A stretch of DNA of 64,000 nucleotides from Streptomyces graminilatus. GTDB taxonomy: Bacteria > Actinomycetota > Actinomycetes > Streptomycetales > Streptomycetaceae. The stretch is from NCBI RefSeq assembly GCF_001418565.1, contig NZ_LIQQ01000164.1, forward strand, positions 1 through 64,000. Direction: 5' to 3'. The first letter of the stretch is position 1. Each line of letters begins with the position of its first letter. This document shows, in pieces, positions 1 through 8,557 of the stretch. Under the pieces are notes generated by a model, which did no database searches, was not told the origin of the DNA, and saw nothing but the letters and a program-made list of their open reading frames with translations. The translations under genes were made by a program, and so were the position numbers.

Positions 1-143
1 GTCCCCCAGCCGGCCGCCGCCTCCCCCGGCCATCCGGGAGTGACGGCGAGAAACCCCCGGCCGGCGAAGTGCTCCGCCCATGGCTCCCAGGACAGCGTGC
101 GCAGCCAGGTGCCATGGATGAAGACGACGGGAGTGCGGTTCAC
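1..143 (-). CDS. alpha/beta hydrolase, N-terminal fragment (cut by window edge)
   Basis: Reading the minus strand from a GTG at 143 gives 47 residues beginning VNRTPVVFIHGTWL. The hydrophobic strand followed by HGTW is the oxyanion-hole motif near the N-terminus of alpha/beta hydrolases, and the following SWEPWAEHFAGRG and TPGWPGE segments also fit that fold. GGAGG lies about 8 bases upstream of the GTG, which supports this start. The nucleophile elbow and the rest of the gene lie beyond position 1, so substrate and exact family cannot be stated. It is divergent from the SsgA-like gene and is probably flanking genome rather than part of the polyketide cluster. Confidence 0.6.
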   Translation of the reverse strand, partial: MNRTPVVFIHGTWLRTLSWEPWAEHFAGRGFLAVTPGWPGEAAAGWG

Positions 144-422
144 GGGTGGCCCCTCCGAGCATGACGATCATCCGGCTCCGGCACGCCGACGACGGTCTCA
201 GCATGGTTCAGGCACAGGTCAGGGACGACAGTCGAATGACTTAATGTTCACAGCCGCGGCCTTCGTGGGGTCCGGGCACCCGGAGTGACCACCCCGACGC
301 CCCTTCTGGCGCTTGCCCGTCACAGTCGGCGGAGTTCACCGGTCACATGACTTAGGTACGACGCTCCCGCAGCGCCGAGGGTGAGCGGAGCCAGTTTTCG
401 CCACGGGGAGGACTCACCCGCC

Positions 423-884
423 ATGAGCAGCAACCAGCCCGCAGTACAGGCCCGGCCGGCGCCGCACGCCCGTCCTGAACTGATCCTGGACATCGAGCGC
501 GTGCTGGACGTCAAGGCCCGGCAGACCGTCAGGGCGGGGTTCCGGTTCGACCCGCGAGCTCCGCTGATCGTGTCCCTGGAGCTGGTCGTCAAGGACGGCC
601 CGCGTGTCCTGTGGCGGATCAGCCGGGACCTCCTCCACCAGGGGCTCCGTTCGGCGAGCGGCCTCGCCGACGTCCAGTTGTGGCCGGCGCGAGCCGAGGG
701 GCGGCCCACCGCGTGGCTTCAGCTCTCCTCCACAGACATGGCGGCCCTCTTCGAGCTGCCCGTGCCCCCGCTGGAGCAGTGGCTGGAGCACACCTACGAA
801 CTCGTCCTCGGCGGCCGCGAGTTCGCCGGGCTCGACTGGGACACTGCCACCGAGGATCTCCTCAAGGGCACAACGTCGGATTGA
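423..884 (+). CDS. SsgA-like sporulation/cell-division regulator (SALP family)
   Basis: A 153-residue acidic protein with the pattern of the actinomycete SsgA-like family: a short strand-rich domain with FRFDPRAPLIVSLEL near residues 40-55, VLWRISRDLLHQGL near 62-75, a GLADVQLWPA segment, and a C-terminal LEQWLEHTYELV helix. Family members are small proteins without enzymatic motifs that localise to division sites and control septation or peptidoglycan remodelling during sporulation. The ATG at 423 is preceded by GGGGAGGA about 10 bases upstream; an in-frame ATG at 381 has no such site. The gene is convergent with the next gene, six bases separating the two stops. It points to a sporulating actinomycete and probably sits outside the biosynthetic cluster. 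Confidence 0.72.
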   Translation: MSSNQPAVQARPAPHARPELILDIERVLDVKARQTVRAGFRFDPRAPLIVSLELVVKDGPRVLWRISRDLLHQGLRSASGLADVQLWPARAEGRPTAWLQLSSTDMAALFELPVPPLEQWLEHTYELVLGGREFAGLDWDTATEDLLKGTTSD

Positions 885-890
885 GGCTGT

Positions 891-1394
891 TCACGCCCGC
901 GCGACCCGCGCTCCCGTCGACTTCCGCACACGTGCCCCCCGCTCACTGGGCGTCGATACAGGCGCCGGGGCGTGGCCGCCGGGTGGCTGTTCGGTCGGGG
1001 AGGGCGGGGTACGGGCGTGGTCGCCCGCGTGGTCGAAGAAGCCGAAGCTCAGCTCGCGGCTCACCCGGCGGCCGGCGTCACCGAGCCTGAGGACCATCAA
1101 CTCATAAGCCAGCGGGTCCTGTTCATGGCTGCCGACCGTGCAGCGGTTGATGAGCCGACGTGTCATGGTGCGGACCATGGTGAGCAGTTCGTCGACGGGC
1201 CTGTCCTGCCGGGCCCAGGCTCGGCCCTCGGCGCGGACCCGGGCCGCGCTCTGCGCGCTCCACTCGCCCTGGCCGGACACGACCTCGGTCAGTGCGGAGA
1301 AGATCTCCGAGCTGACTCTGCCATGCAGTTCGTCGTTCTCGTCGACCACGAACAGCGGGTGTGGGTCGGATACTGCCCCCGGGTTTGTCGTCAT
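891..1394 (-). CDS. unidentified small protein with a helical regulator-like domain
   Basis: I do not recognise this 167-residue protein with certainty. Residues about 25-120 are predicted helical and include a VSGQGEWSAQSAARVRAEGRA stretch followed by VDELLTMVRTMTRRLINRC. This resembles the N-terminal sensory helical domain that precedes a PucR/CdaR-type helix-turn-helix in actinobacterial regulators (GxxWAxxGxxLxELL pattern). The expected DNA-binding half is absent. Instead the last 45 residues are a low-complexity tail rich in Pro, Ser and Arg, so this may be a truncated regulator or a stand-alone sensor domain. The ATG at 1394 has no clear ribosome binding site. It is divergent from the response regulator at 1588. 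Confidence 0.5.
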   Translation of the reverse strand: MTTNPGAVSDPHPLFVVDENDELHGRVSSEIFSALTEVVSGQGEWSAQSAARVRAEGRAWARQDRPVDELLTMVRTMTRRLINRCTVGSHEQDPLAYELMVLRLGDAGRRVSRELSFGFFDHAGDHARTPPSPTEQPPGGHAPAPVSTPSERGARVRKSTGARVARA

Positions 1395-1526
1395 GTCGGC
1401 ACATCAAAGCCGCCGAAGTTCAGAGGATCATCAAAGCCTGCTCAGAGAGCGATTCGAAGCCGAGGCCAAAGGGTCACCCCTGTGTCATCATGACCACGAT
1501 GGCATGTGATCCCCCTCTCTCTTCCC

Positions 1527-1542
1527 GACCGGACAGCCGGTC
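1527..1542. promoter_or_regulatory. inverted repeat upstream of the response regulator
   Basis: GACCGG-ACAG-CCGGTC is a perfect 6-bp inverted repeat with a 4-base centre, 46 bases before the response-regulator ATG in the 193-base divergent intergenic region. It could be an operator or a 5' hairpin. No good -35/-10 pair is visible around it, so the role is only suggested by position. Confidence 0.3.
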
Positions 1543-1587
1543 CCGACAGCGACAGGCCCGACGTCACGTCATGGTGCGGCACACAGG

Positions 1588-2313
1588 ATGAACAAGACCG
1601 ACACGGCCCCGAAGTCGACCGTGCTTGTCGTGGAGGACGAGGTCAGCATCGCCTCGATGCTCACCATGGCCCTGCAGTTCCTCGGCTTCGACGTGGTCAC
1701 CGCCTCCTGCGGCAAGGAGGCTCTCACCCGCGCCATGCAGCACTCCCCCGACGTGATCCTCCTCGATGTCGTCATGCCCGGCATGGACGGCTTCGAGGTG
1801 TGCCGACGGCTCCGGGAAGCCGGGGTCATCGCCCCCGTGCTGTTCGTGACCGCCCGGGACGCCGTGGCGGACAAGGTCCGCGGTCTGGAACTCGCCGACG
1901 ACTACGTCACCAAGCCGTTCGACCTCAACGAGGTGGTCGCCCGCATCCGGGCCGTGATGCGCCGCGGACGCGAGTTAATACCGGTCAACGACCGCAAATT
2001 ACGTGCCGGTTGGGTGGAACTGGACCGGGACACCCGCGAGGTGTGGCGGCACGGCCAGCCGGTGCAGCTGTCCTCCACGGAGTTCGCGCTGCTGAGCTAT
2101 CTGCTGGAGAACACCGACCAGGTGATCTCCAAGGCGCAGATGCTCGACAACGTCTGGGACTACGGCTTCCGCGGCGAATCGGGCATCGTCGAGACCTACA
2201 TCTACTATCTGCGCCGCAAGCTGGGTGACACCGAGCAGACCCTGATCCGCACCGTGCGCGGCGCGGGCTATCTGGTGCGTACGGCACCGCCGGCCCGCCT
2301 CAGGGAGGGCTGA
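1588..2313 (+). CDS. OmpR/PhoB-family response regulator
   Basis: A 241-residue two-domain regulator. The receiver domain (about 10-125) has the acidic pair E16/D17, phospho-acceptor D60 in VILLDVVMPG, a VTARD segment and the conserved Lys in YVTKPFD. A winged-helix domain (about 140-235) ends with the typical VRGAGYLVR. The receiver lacks one or two residues in the usual GADDYVTKPF loop (it reads ELADDYVTKPF). The inter-domain linker uses two TTA leucine codons (1975-1977, 1999-2001) and an ATA isoleucine, all rare in this genome type, so translation is likely to depend on the bldA tRNA. The cognate sensor kinase starts four bases after the stop, so the two are cotranscribed. Targets are unknown; the location beside the LAL genes suggests control of the cluster. 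Confidence 0.92.
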   Translation: MNKTDTAPKSTVLVVEDEVSIASMLTMALQFLGFDVVTASCGKEALTRAMQHSPDVILLDVVMPGMDGFEVCRRLREAGVIAPVLFVTARDAVADKVRGLELADDYVTKPFDLNEVVARIRAVMRRGRELIPVNDRKLRAGWVELDRDTREVWRHGQPVQLSSTEFALLSYLLENTDQVISKAQMLDNVWDYGFRGESGIVETYIYYLRRKLGDTEQTLIRTVRGAGYLVRTAPPARLREG

Positions 2314-2317
2314 GGGC

Positions 2318-3766
2318 ATGCCCACCGACGCGGGTGCCGCTCCACGCCGCCGCAGCGGGCACGGCTTCGGGCTCGGGCTCGGCCGGGCGCTCAAGTACCT
2401 GCCCCGCCGGATCTCGCGCGGCTTCCTCGTGGCCACCACGGTCAGCGTGCTGGCCACCGAGATCTACTGCGCGCTGACGCTGTCGTACCGGTTGCAGGAG
2501 CGCACCGACCAGCAGGTCTCCCGCAACCACGACCGCCGGATGGAGGCTCTGCGCGCGGGGCGGGGCCTGCTCCCGACAGCGGACGGTTGCGGGGCCGTAC
2601 TGCTCGACGAACGGGGCGGCCTGCGGAGTTGGGCCGGGGACTCGTCCATCACCCGGCAGCTCTCACTGCCGGTGGCGGAACTGCGTGCCTGGGCCGACGG
2701 CGGCGGTCCGAGAACGGTGACGGGCCGGCCGCTGCGGGTGAGAGTGGGGCGTCTGCCGGACGATTCCTACCTGGTGACCGCGCGGTCGACGGCCGCGGAC
2801 CGGATGGCTGTGCGCACCTTGGCCGGTGTCCAGGCCGTGATCACCCTGCCGTTGATCAGTCTGCTGGCGCTGGGCGCCTGGTGGAGCAGCCGGCGCGCCC
2901 TCGCTCCCCTGCGCGACCTGGCGCTCAGCGCCCGGAGCATCGCGGAGGGCAGCGAGGAGCCGACCGGCCGTGTCGCGGTGCCCACGCGGCCGGCGAGCGA
3001 GTTGCAATCCGCCGTTGAAACGTTCAACTATCTGCTGCGGCGCATCGAGGAGGGGTCCGCGCGGCGCCGGTCGTCGGCGCATGGTCTCGTCGACCTCGTC
3101 GGCGCCGCCAGTCATGAGCTGCGCACTCCCCTCACCACCATCACCGGGTACGCCCAACTCGCCCGGCTGGGAGCGCTGGAGGACCCCGGACGGCTGGAAC
3201 AGGCAATGGAGCACGTGCACCAGGAGACGCTGCGCATGGCGTCGCTGGTCGAGGACCTGCTGCTGCTGGCCCGGCTGAGCCAGGGCGGGGTGCTCGGACA
3301 ACACCCGGTGGATCTTGCCCAGTTGTGCATCCGCGCGGTGGAGGGGGCACAGTCCGACGGCTCGCGGCGCACCCTGCGCTGCGTGGTGGAGCGCCCCTGC
3401 CATCTGGTGGAGGGCGACCAGCAGCGGCTGGAGCAGACGGTCGGCAATCTGCTCTCCAACGTGTTGGCCCACACCCCCGAGGACACCTCCGGCGAGATAC
3501 GGCTCCGCCTCGTCGGCGACTGGCATGTCATCGATGTCATCGACGACGGGCCGGGCATCCCCGAGGCGCTGCGGGAGCGGGTCTTCGAGGCCTTCTTCCG
3601 CGGGGAACCCGGCACACCGCCGGGTTCGGAGGGCCGCCCGGAGCCAGGCCGCGGCCTGGGGCTGACCGTTGCCGCGGCGGTGGTGAGGACGCATCGGGGG
3701 AGGCTCAGGATCGAGCCGTCCGAGCGGGGCGCGTGGTTCCGTATCAGCCTTCCCGCACTCGAGTAG
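2318..3766 (+). CDS. membrane sensor histidine kinase
   Basis: A 482-residue kinase paired with the preceding response regulator. A first membrane segment lies around residues 32-54, followed by a short extracytoplasmic sensor region (about 55-165), a second membrane segment (about 168-190) and a HAMP-like linker (RRALAPLRDLALSARSIAEG). The HisKA motif SHELRTPL has phospho-acceptor H266, and the ATPase domain shows the N box (NLLSNVLAHT), DDGPGIP and GRGLGLTV. The ATG at 2318 lies four bases after the regulator stop, with GGGAGG overlapping the end of that gene, indicating translational coupling. The signal sensed cannot be deduced. Its catalytic half is strongly similar to that of the orphan kinase at 4116-5315. 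Confidence 0.92.
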   Translation: MPTDAGAAPRRRSGHGFGLGLGRALKYLPRRISRGFLVATTVSVLATEIYCALTLSYRLQERTDQQVSRNHDRRMEALRAGRGLLPTADGCGAVLLDERGGLRSWAGDSSITRQLSLPVAELRAWADGGGPRTVTGRPLRVRVGRLPDDSYLVTARSTAADRMAVRTLAGVQAVITLPLISLLALGAWWSSRRALAPLRDLALSARSIAEGSEEPTGRVAVPTRPASELQSAVETFNYLLRRIEEGSARRRSSAHGLVDLVGAASHELRTPLTTITGYAQLARLGALEDPGRLEQAMEHVHQETLRMASLVEDLLLLARLSQGGVLGQHPVDLAQLCIRAVEGAQSDGSRRTLRCVVERPCHLVEGDQQRLEQTVGNLLSNVLAHTPEDTSGEIRLRLVGDWHVIDVIDDGPGIPEALRERVFEAFFRGEPGTPPGSEGRPEPGRGLGLTVAAAVVRTHRGRLRIEPSERGAWFRISLPALE

Positions 3767-4115
3767 CGCTGTCGTGCGACCACCGCGCCACCGGTCCCGG
3801 TGAGCTGACAGTCAGTCAATTCGTCACGGACATTGCTCATGTCGAGCTGTGCGGGATCTCACGTCGCTTCAACCCGTCGTGTTCCGAGGGGACTTCGCCC
3901 TGGCCCACGGGGTTTCCTCCACCCTTGCCGCCCCTGCTCCGGCGCGGGGCGCTCACCGACAGCTTATTGACAGCTCATGGATCATCACGACCTCACTTGT
4001 CACAGACGCAACTTGGGTATCGTGACGCCGGTCAGCTCTCTTCTCGCATTCGCACACCGCGATTCCCGATCGGACGGTGAGGTTGTACCATCGGCGGACT
4101 CGTGGGCGTGCCGTC
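3767..4115. other. intergenic region between the two kinase genes, with palindromes
   Basis: No credible gene is seen in these 349 bases. The region holds ACCGG-TC-CCGGT (3790-3801) and CTGAC-A-GTCAG (3805-3815) just downstream of the first kinase stop, and a TTGACA hexamer at 3967-3972 for which I find no -10 partner at 16-18 bases. The second kinase is therefore probably transcribed from its own, unidentified, promoter. A GTG at 4077 is in frame with it and could be an alternative start. Confidence 0.4.
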
Positions 4116-5315
4116 ATGCCGGCTCCCCGTTCCTTGTGCACAGCGCGGCCCCGGCGCACAGGTATGGCGATCGGAGCCCTGTCCGCCGCTGTCGCCTTCC
4201 TCCTCCCTCTGCTCCCAGCGCCGAGCGACGCCTCGGCCCAACTCCCGCCCTCCCATCCGGGGGGCACGACGGTGCGCGCCGCCGGACCGGTGCGGCGGAC
4301 CGGGGCCGCGGTGGTGGTGGCGTTGCCGTCGACCGTTTCCGCGGAGCCCGACCGGCAGGCGGACCGATGGGCGGAGGCGGTACCGGCCTCCAGTGGCAGG
4401 CAGGGGGTCTCCGGCAGCGGGCAGGGCGGCGGGCGGGAGGTCTCCGGCATCCGCCGGACGGCGACGCGCCGAAGTGACATGGACGACCGGAATCTCCTGA
4501 CGCCGGCGTCGGCTGTGCGGGTCCCGGACGTCTGGATGAACGTCACGGTGATGCTGATCCTCCTGCTCCTGCTGGCGCTTCTGGGCCTGGGCGGCCAACT
4601 GCGACGGGAGCGCGACCTGCGCCGCAAGACCGAGCAGCGGCTCCTGGAGTTCCTCGCCACCGCGGGGCACGAACTGCGCACTCCGCTCACCGCGATCTCG
4701 GGATACGTGCAGCTGGCCCGGATGGGCGGGCTGAACGACCCCGAGAAGCACGACCTGGTCATGTCCCGGATGACGGACGAGACCCGCCGGATGTCGGCGC
4801 TTCTGGACGAGCTGGTGCTGCTCACCCGGCTCGGCCTCGGGCAACCGCTGCGCCGCGAGACGGTCAACCTGGCCCCGCTCTGCCGCGACGCGGTGGCCGA
4901 CGCCCGGGCCTGCGCCCCGCTGCATCCCATCCGGCTGACGATCCTGCCGGGCAACCACACGGTCACCGGTGACGCCGACCGCCTCTACCAGGCCGTCGCC
5001 AATCTGCTGGCCAATGTGCGGCATCACACACCCAAGGGCACATTCACCGCGCTGGGACTGGGCACGGAGGACGGTCACCGGGTCATCGAGGTCATCGACA
5101 ACGGTCCCGGCATTCCCGCGGAGTTACGCACGGCGGTCTTCGAACGCTTCGTCCGCGGTGAGCAGCCGGCCGAGCCCGGCCCGGACGACCAGGCGATGGG
5201 AGGGAGCGGCCTGGGACTCAGCGTCGTGGCGGCGATCGTCAGCGCGCATGGCGGCACCGTGACCCTCGAACCCGACGCACAGGGAGCCTGGTTCCGGATC
5301 CGGCTGCCGGCCTGA
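4116..5315 (+). CDS. orphan sensor histidine kinase with signal-peptide-like N-terminus
   Basis: About 399 residues from ATG 4116 (in-frame alternatives: GTG 4077, ATG 4164; none has a strong ribosome binding site). The N-terminus has Arg residues, then AIGALSAAVAFLLPLLP and an ASA site, like a signal peptide or membrane anchor. A Gly/Arg-rich extracytoplasmic stretch follows, then one membrane segment (VTVMLILLLLLALLGLGG). There is no HAMP domain. The HisKA motif is GHELRTPL with H185, and the ATPase domain has NLLANVRHH, DNGPGIP and GSGLGLSV. A TTA codon (5124-5126) lies in the ATPase domain. No response regulator accompanies it. Its sequence closeness to the kinase at 2318 suggests duplication and possible cross-talk with the same regulator. 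Confidence 0.85.
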   Translation: MPAPRSLCTARPRRTGMAIGALSAAVAFLLPLLPAPSDASAQLPPSHPGGTTVRAAGPVRRTGAAVVVALPSTVSAEPDRQADRWAEAVPASSGRQGVSGSGQGGGREVSGIRRTATRRSDMDDRNLLTPASAVRVPDVWMNVTVMLILLLLLALLGLGGQLRRERDLRRKTEQRLLEFLATAGHELRTPLTAISGYVQLARMGGLNDPEKHDLVMSRMTDETRRMSALLDELVLLTRLGLGQPLRRETVNLAPLCRDAVADARACAPLHPIRLTILPGNHTVTGDADRLYQAVANLLANVRHHTPKGTFTALGLGTEDGHRVIEVIDNGPGIPAELRTAVFERFVRGEQPAEPGPDDQAMGGSGLGLSVVAAIVSAHGGTVTLEPDAQGAWFRIRLPA

Positions 5316-5680
5316 GCCACAGCTCCCCGGTAATTGGCTCCGGAATTCACCATCTCGGGGCGGCGTGGATCCGCGACGTTCACACGCCCAAGAAAGTTGG
5401 AGGAATTCCCCAGAGTTTTGTTCCATCTATCTGAACCACAGGGCTTCTCTGTCCCAACTGTGCCGAATGACCCGCCAGTTGGTAGGAAACAGAAAAATTT
5501 CACATATGTAGATACCCCTTCACCACTCACCCGCATCGAAAGATCCATCAGCTATAATCCCGCCATTGTGTGTACTAGATCCGACCAAAACAGCGCGTTG
5601 ACAAATACTTAGAAGTACAGACCGCCGCGTCTTTCGACAGTCCCCGCTTCCCGTGCAGTACCGGTCCAAACACCGAGCAG
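5316..5680. promoter_or_regulatory. relatively AT-rich regulatory region upstream of the first LAL gene
   Basis: These 365 bases have no supported gene and are clearly less GC-rich than the surroundings, especially 5480-5620. They contain a perfect TATAAT (5553-5558) without a convincing -35, a TTGACA (5598-5603) without a matching -10, and the palindrome TACTT-AG-AAGTA (5606-5617) about 65 bases before the LAL start. The composition and palindrome suggest a promoter/operator region controlling the regulator genes; the exact start of transcription cannot be placed. Confidence 0.45.
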
Positions 5681-8557
5681 ATGTCCGTCCCCCACAGAAC
5701 ATTCGGTGACATCGTGAACCTCGCCCTGGCCGCTCCGGCCCATGCGTTCCCGACCGGGGCAGAGGCCCCGGCAGCACCACTCGAAGGCAGGGTGTCCGAG
5801 CTCTCGGCGCTGATCGACCGCATCCCCCGAAACGGCGCCGGACCCGCGTCGGCGGTACTGGTGACAGCCTCCGCCGGCATGGGACGCAGCGCCCTGCTGC
5901 GGGCCTTCTGCGGGACCGCCGCGTCCAGGGCGTCGGTGCTGCGCACCGGCCCGCTCGACGGCACGTGGTACGCGTCCGGCGGCGCCGAACGCTCCGGAGC
6001 ACGACTGCCGCCGCACGACGGCTCGTTGTCGGCGTTCCGGCTGCACCGGGCGGTGAGCGACCTCGCGCGCCACGGCCCGGTGGTCCTCGCCGTGGACGAC
6101 GCACACCTGTGTCGTCCGCACACCCTGCACGGCGTGGGCCATGTGCTGCGCAGATCCGCCGGGCTTCCCCTGCTGGCGGTCGTCACCATGCCCACGGTCG
6201 CGGCCGTAGAGGAGCCGCCCGCCGTCACCGCGCTGCTGGCCCAGCACGCCTGGACCACCGTGGAACTGGCACCGCTCGCCGCGCGCGATGTCGCCCGGGT
6301 CCTGGCCCGACGGCTGGGCGGGCTGCCCGAACCGGCCCTGCTGCACCGGTGCCTGGAGTACTCCAGGGGCGTTCCCGCCGCCGTCCATGCCTTCGCCGAC
6401 CGGCACGGGGCGACAGATGCCGACCTGCGCGGTGACATGTGTTCAGCGACCGGACGGGAGCCGGAACCGGCGCACGGCAGGCGGGCCGGGCCCGATTCAC
6501 TGCCCCGTTCGGCGTCGGCGGTACTGTCCGCGGTGGCCGCGCTGGGGTCCGCCGAACCGGAGTTGGTGAGCGAGCTCATCCAGTTGCCGCTGCCGACCGT
6601 ACGGCGTGTCCTGGACCGCCTCGCCGAACTGCGGGCGCTGCCCCCCGAAGGCTCGGGAGAGGGGTCCGGTGACGCCGCGCGTCCCTTGCCGCACGGCGTG
6701 CCGGCCGACGATCTCGTCCCTCTCCGTCCCCGCGCCGCCCGGCTGCTGGAGGACAGGGGCCGGCCGCCTGCCGAGGTCGCCGAGGTCCTGCTGCGCATCG
6801 GGCACGGGGCACAACCGTGGATGCTGGAAACGCTCTACAGCGCGGCCCTGGACACGGGTTCGGACGCCCGTGCCATGCGCTATCTCTCCCACGCGCTGGA
6901 CATCGGCGCCGGGCAGGACGCCCGCGTGGTACGGCGGATCCGCGCCCGGCTCGCGGAGATCCTGTCCACCACCGCGCCCGACCTCGCCCTCCCCCATCTG
7001 AGCGCGCTGCTCATGACGAGCGACGACGGCCACGAAGCCGCCGGCATCGCGTCGCGGTACGCCGACACCCTCATCGGACTCGGCCGTGGCGAGGAAGCGG
7101 CCCGGCTGCTCGCCCGCGTTCTGGACCACCCGGCCGGATCCACGACGACGCCCGTCGCCGAAAGGCACAGACCCGAACTGGAAGCCGCCCTGCTGCTGAG
7201 CGGAACGCTGGGACGGGACACTCTGCGCTGGGTCAGAGAGCGCTCTCAGACGGCCACCGCTCCCACCGACGACGCTCCGGGCCATCACCGGCTCCAACTG
7301 GCGCGGGCCGCCCTGGCCGTGCTCGGCGGCCGGCCCGCGAACGTACTCACCGAGGACTGCGCACGGGCGGCGGCGACACCGCCGGGCACCCCGCTGGCCG
7401 ACCTGACGCTGACCGCGTCCGCCCTCGTCGCACACTTCACCGACGACGACACCGGGGCGCTCGACGCCCTGGACCGGATCCTGTGCCGCCCCGCGCCCCA
7501 GGGCCCCGGCCCGGTCCGCGCCAAGGCACTGATGGTCCGCGCGCTGGTGCTGTCCGGCACGGGCGATCTGCCCGCCGCGGAAGACGACAGCCGTCAGGCC
7601 CTGGAAAACGAGCGGTTCGGCGAACTGGCGGCCGGCCCGGTCACCACGTCGGCACAAGCGCCGGGCCCCCGGCCGGAGGCGACCGCTCCCGCCGTCCTCT
7701 TCGCCTACGTACTGGCCCAGCGCGGCAGGGTGGCCGCCGCCGAGTCCATGCTCTCCCAGGTGGGCCGCGCCGATCTGGAACCACTGTTCTACGTCCACCC
7801 CCTGTACTGGTGGGCCCGGGCCGCGATCCGGCGCGCCCGTGGCGACGCACACGGCGCCCTGGTCGCGCTGCGCGCCGGTGGCCGCTGTCTGCCCCCGGGC
7901 GGTGCCGCGTCGCCGGTCGTGCTGCCGTGGTGGCTGGAGGCGGCCGACATCCTGACCGAACTGGGCCGGCCGGACGAGGCACGGCACATCGCCGCGCAGG
8001 GCGGCATGTCGGCCGACCGCTGGGGCACACCGCGCGGTGCCGGACTGGCTCTGCTGGCCCGCGGACTGGCCACCCCCGGAAGGGCGGGACACCGGCTTCT
8101 CGACGACGCGTGCGCCCAACTCGCCGAGTCACGCGCCCGGCCGCTCTGGGCGCGCGCCGAGTACGCCCTGGGCTCGGCCCTCCTCGACGCGGGCGACCCC
8201 AGAGGCGCCCGGACCCGGCTGCGGACCGCGCTGGACCTGATGACCGGGTGCGGTGCGGGGAACGCCGCCGAGGGGATCCGGCTCCGGCTCGCCCGGGCGG
8301 GCGGTCGGCCGCGCCGGCTCACCGGCCGCCCGGGCGACGCCCTGACGGAACGTGAACGCCGGGTCGCCGCACTGGCGATGGCGGGCCGCTCCAACCGGGA
8401 GATAGCCGGGAGCCTGTACATCACGCGGCGTACGGTCGAACTGCACCTGACCAACGCCTACCAGAAGCTCGGCGTGAGCGGCCGGGAAGAACTGGGAGGG
8501 GTGCTGCGCGCCTCGCACACGAAGCTCACGTCCCGACCGGGTGGTGAGGAACGCTGA
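5681..8557 (+). CDS. LAL-family LuxR transcriptional regulator (first of three)
   Basis: A 958-residue large ATP-binding regulator of the LuxR family. The N-terminal ATPase region has a P-loop-like ASAGMGRSALL (R69 where the classical motif has Lys) and a Walker B-like VVLAVDDAHL near residue 135. A long helical repeat region follows (about 350-860). The C-terminal LuxR helix-turn-helix (about 888-945) carries LTERERRVAALAMAGRSNRE and TRRTVELHL. Such proteins commonly act as pathway-specific activators of macrolide-type PKS clusters. The start has only a weak ribosome binding site. Its TGA overlaps the apparent CTG start of the next gene by four bases (CTGA, 8554-8557), implying coupled translation. 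Confidence 0.9.
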   Translation: MSVPHRTFGDIVNLALAAPAHAFPTGAEAPAAPLEGRVSELSALIDRIPRNGAGPASAVLVTASAGMGRSALLRAFCGTAASRASVLRTGPLDGTWYASGGAERSGARLPPHDGSLSAFRLHRAVSDLARHGPVVLAVDDAHLCRPHTLHGVGHVLRRSAGLPLLAVVTMPTVAAVEEPPAVTALLAQHAWTTVELAPLAARDVARVLARRLGGLPEPALLHRCLEYSRGVPAAVHAFADRHGATDADLRGDMCSATGREPEPAHGRRAGPDSLPRSASAVLSAVAALGSAEPELVSELIQLPLPTVRRVLDRLAELRALPPEGSGEGSGDAARPLPHGVPADDLVPLRPRAARLLEDRGRPPAEVAEVLLRIGHGAQPWMLETLYSAALDTGSDARAMRYLSHALDIGAGQDARVVRRIRARLAEILSTTAPDLALPHLSALLMTSDDGHEAAGIASRYADTLIGLGRGEEAARLLARVLDHPAGSTTTPVAERHRPELEAALLLSGTLGRDTLRWVRERSQTATAPTDDAPGHHRLQLARAALAVLGGRPANVLTEDCARAAATPPGTPLADLTLTASALVAHFTDDDTGALDALDRILCRPAPQGPGPVRAKALMVRALVLSGTGDLPAAEDDSRQALENERFGELAAGPVTTSAQAPGPRPEATAPAVLFAYVLAQRGRVAAAESMLSQVGRADLEPLFYVHPLYWWARAAIRRARGDAHGALVALRAGGRCLPPGGAASPVVLPWWLEAADILTELGRPDEARHIAAQGGMSADRWGTPRGAGLALLARGLATPGRAGHRLLDDACAQLAESRARPLWARAEYALGSALLDAGDPRGARTRLRTALDLMTGCGAGNAAEGIRLRLARAGGRPRRLTGRPGDALTERERRVAALAMAGRSNREIAGSLYITRRTVELHLTNAYQKLGVSGREELGGVLRASHTKLTSRPGGEER
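8545..8557 (+). promoter_or_regulatory. ribosome binding site and overlapping CTG start of the second LAL gene
   Basis: GAGGAACG-CTG-A: a GAGGA element is followed about four bases later by CTG, whose last two bases plus A form the stop of the upstream gene. There is no ATG, GTG or TTG in frame between the preceding in-frame stop and GTG 8677, yet the conserved LAL N-terminus (LYGRDTEQAALL) is encoded within that interval. Confidence 0.55.

Noticed and set aside
5598-5603. TTGACA as the -35 of the first LAL gene
   Set aside because: No acceptable -10 hexamer lies 16-18 bases downstream; it is kept only as part of the regulatory region.
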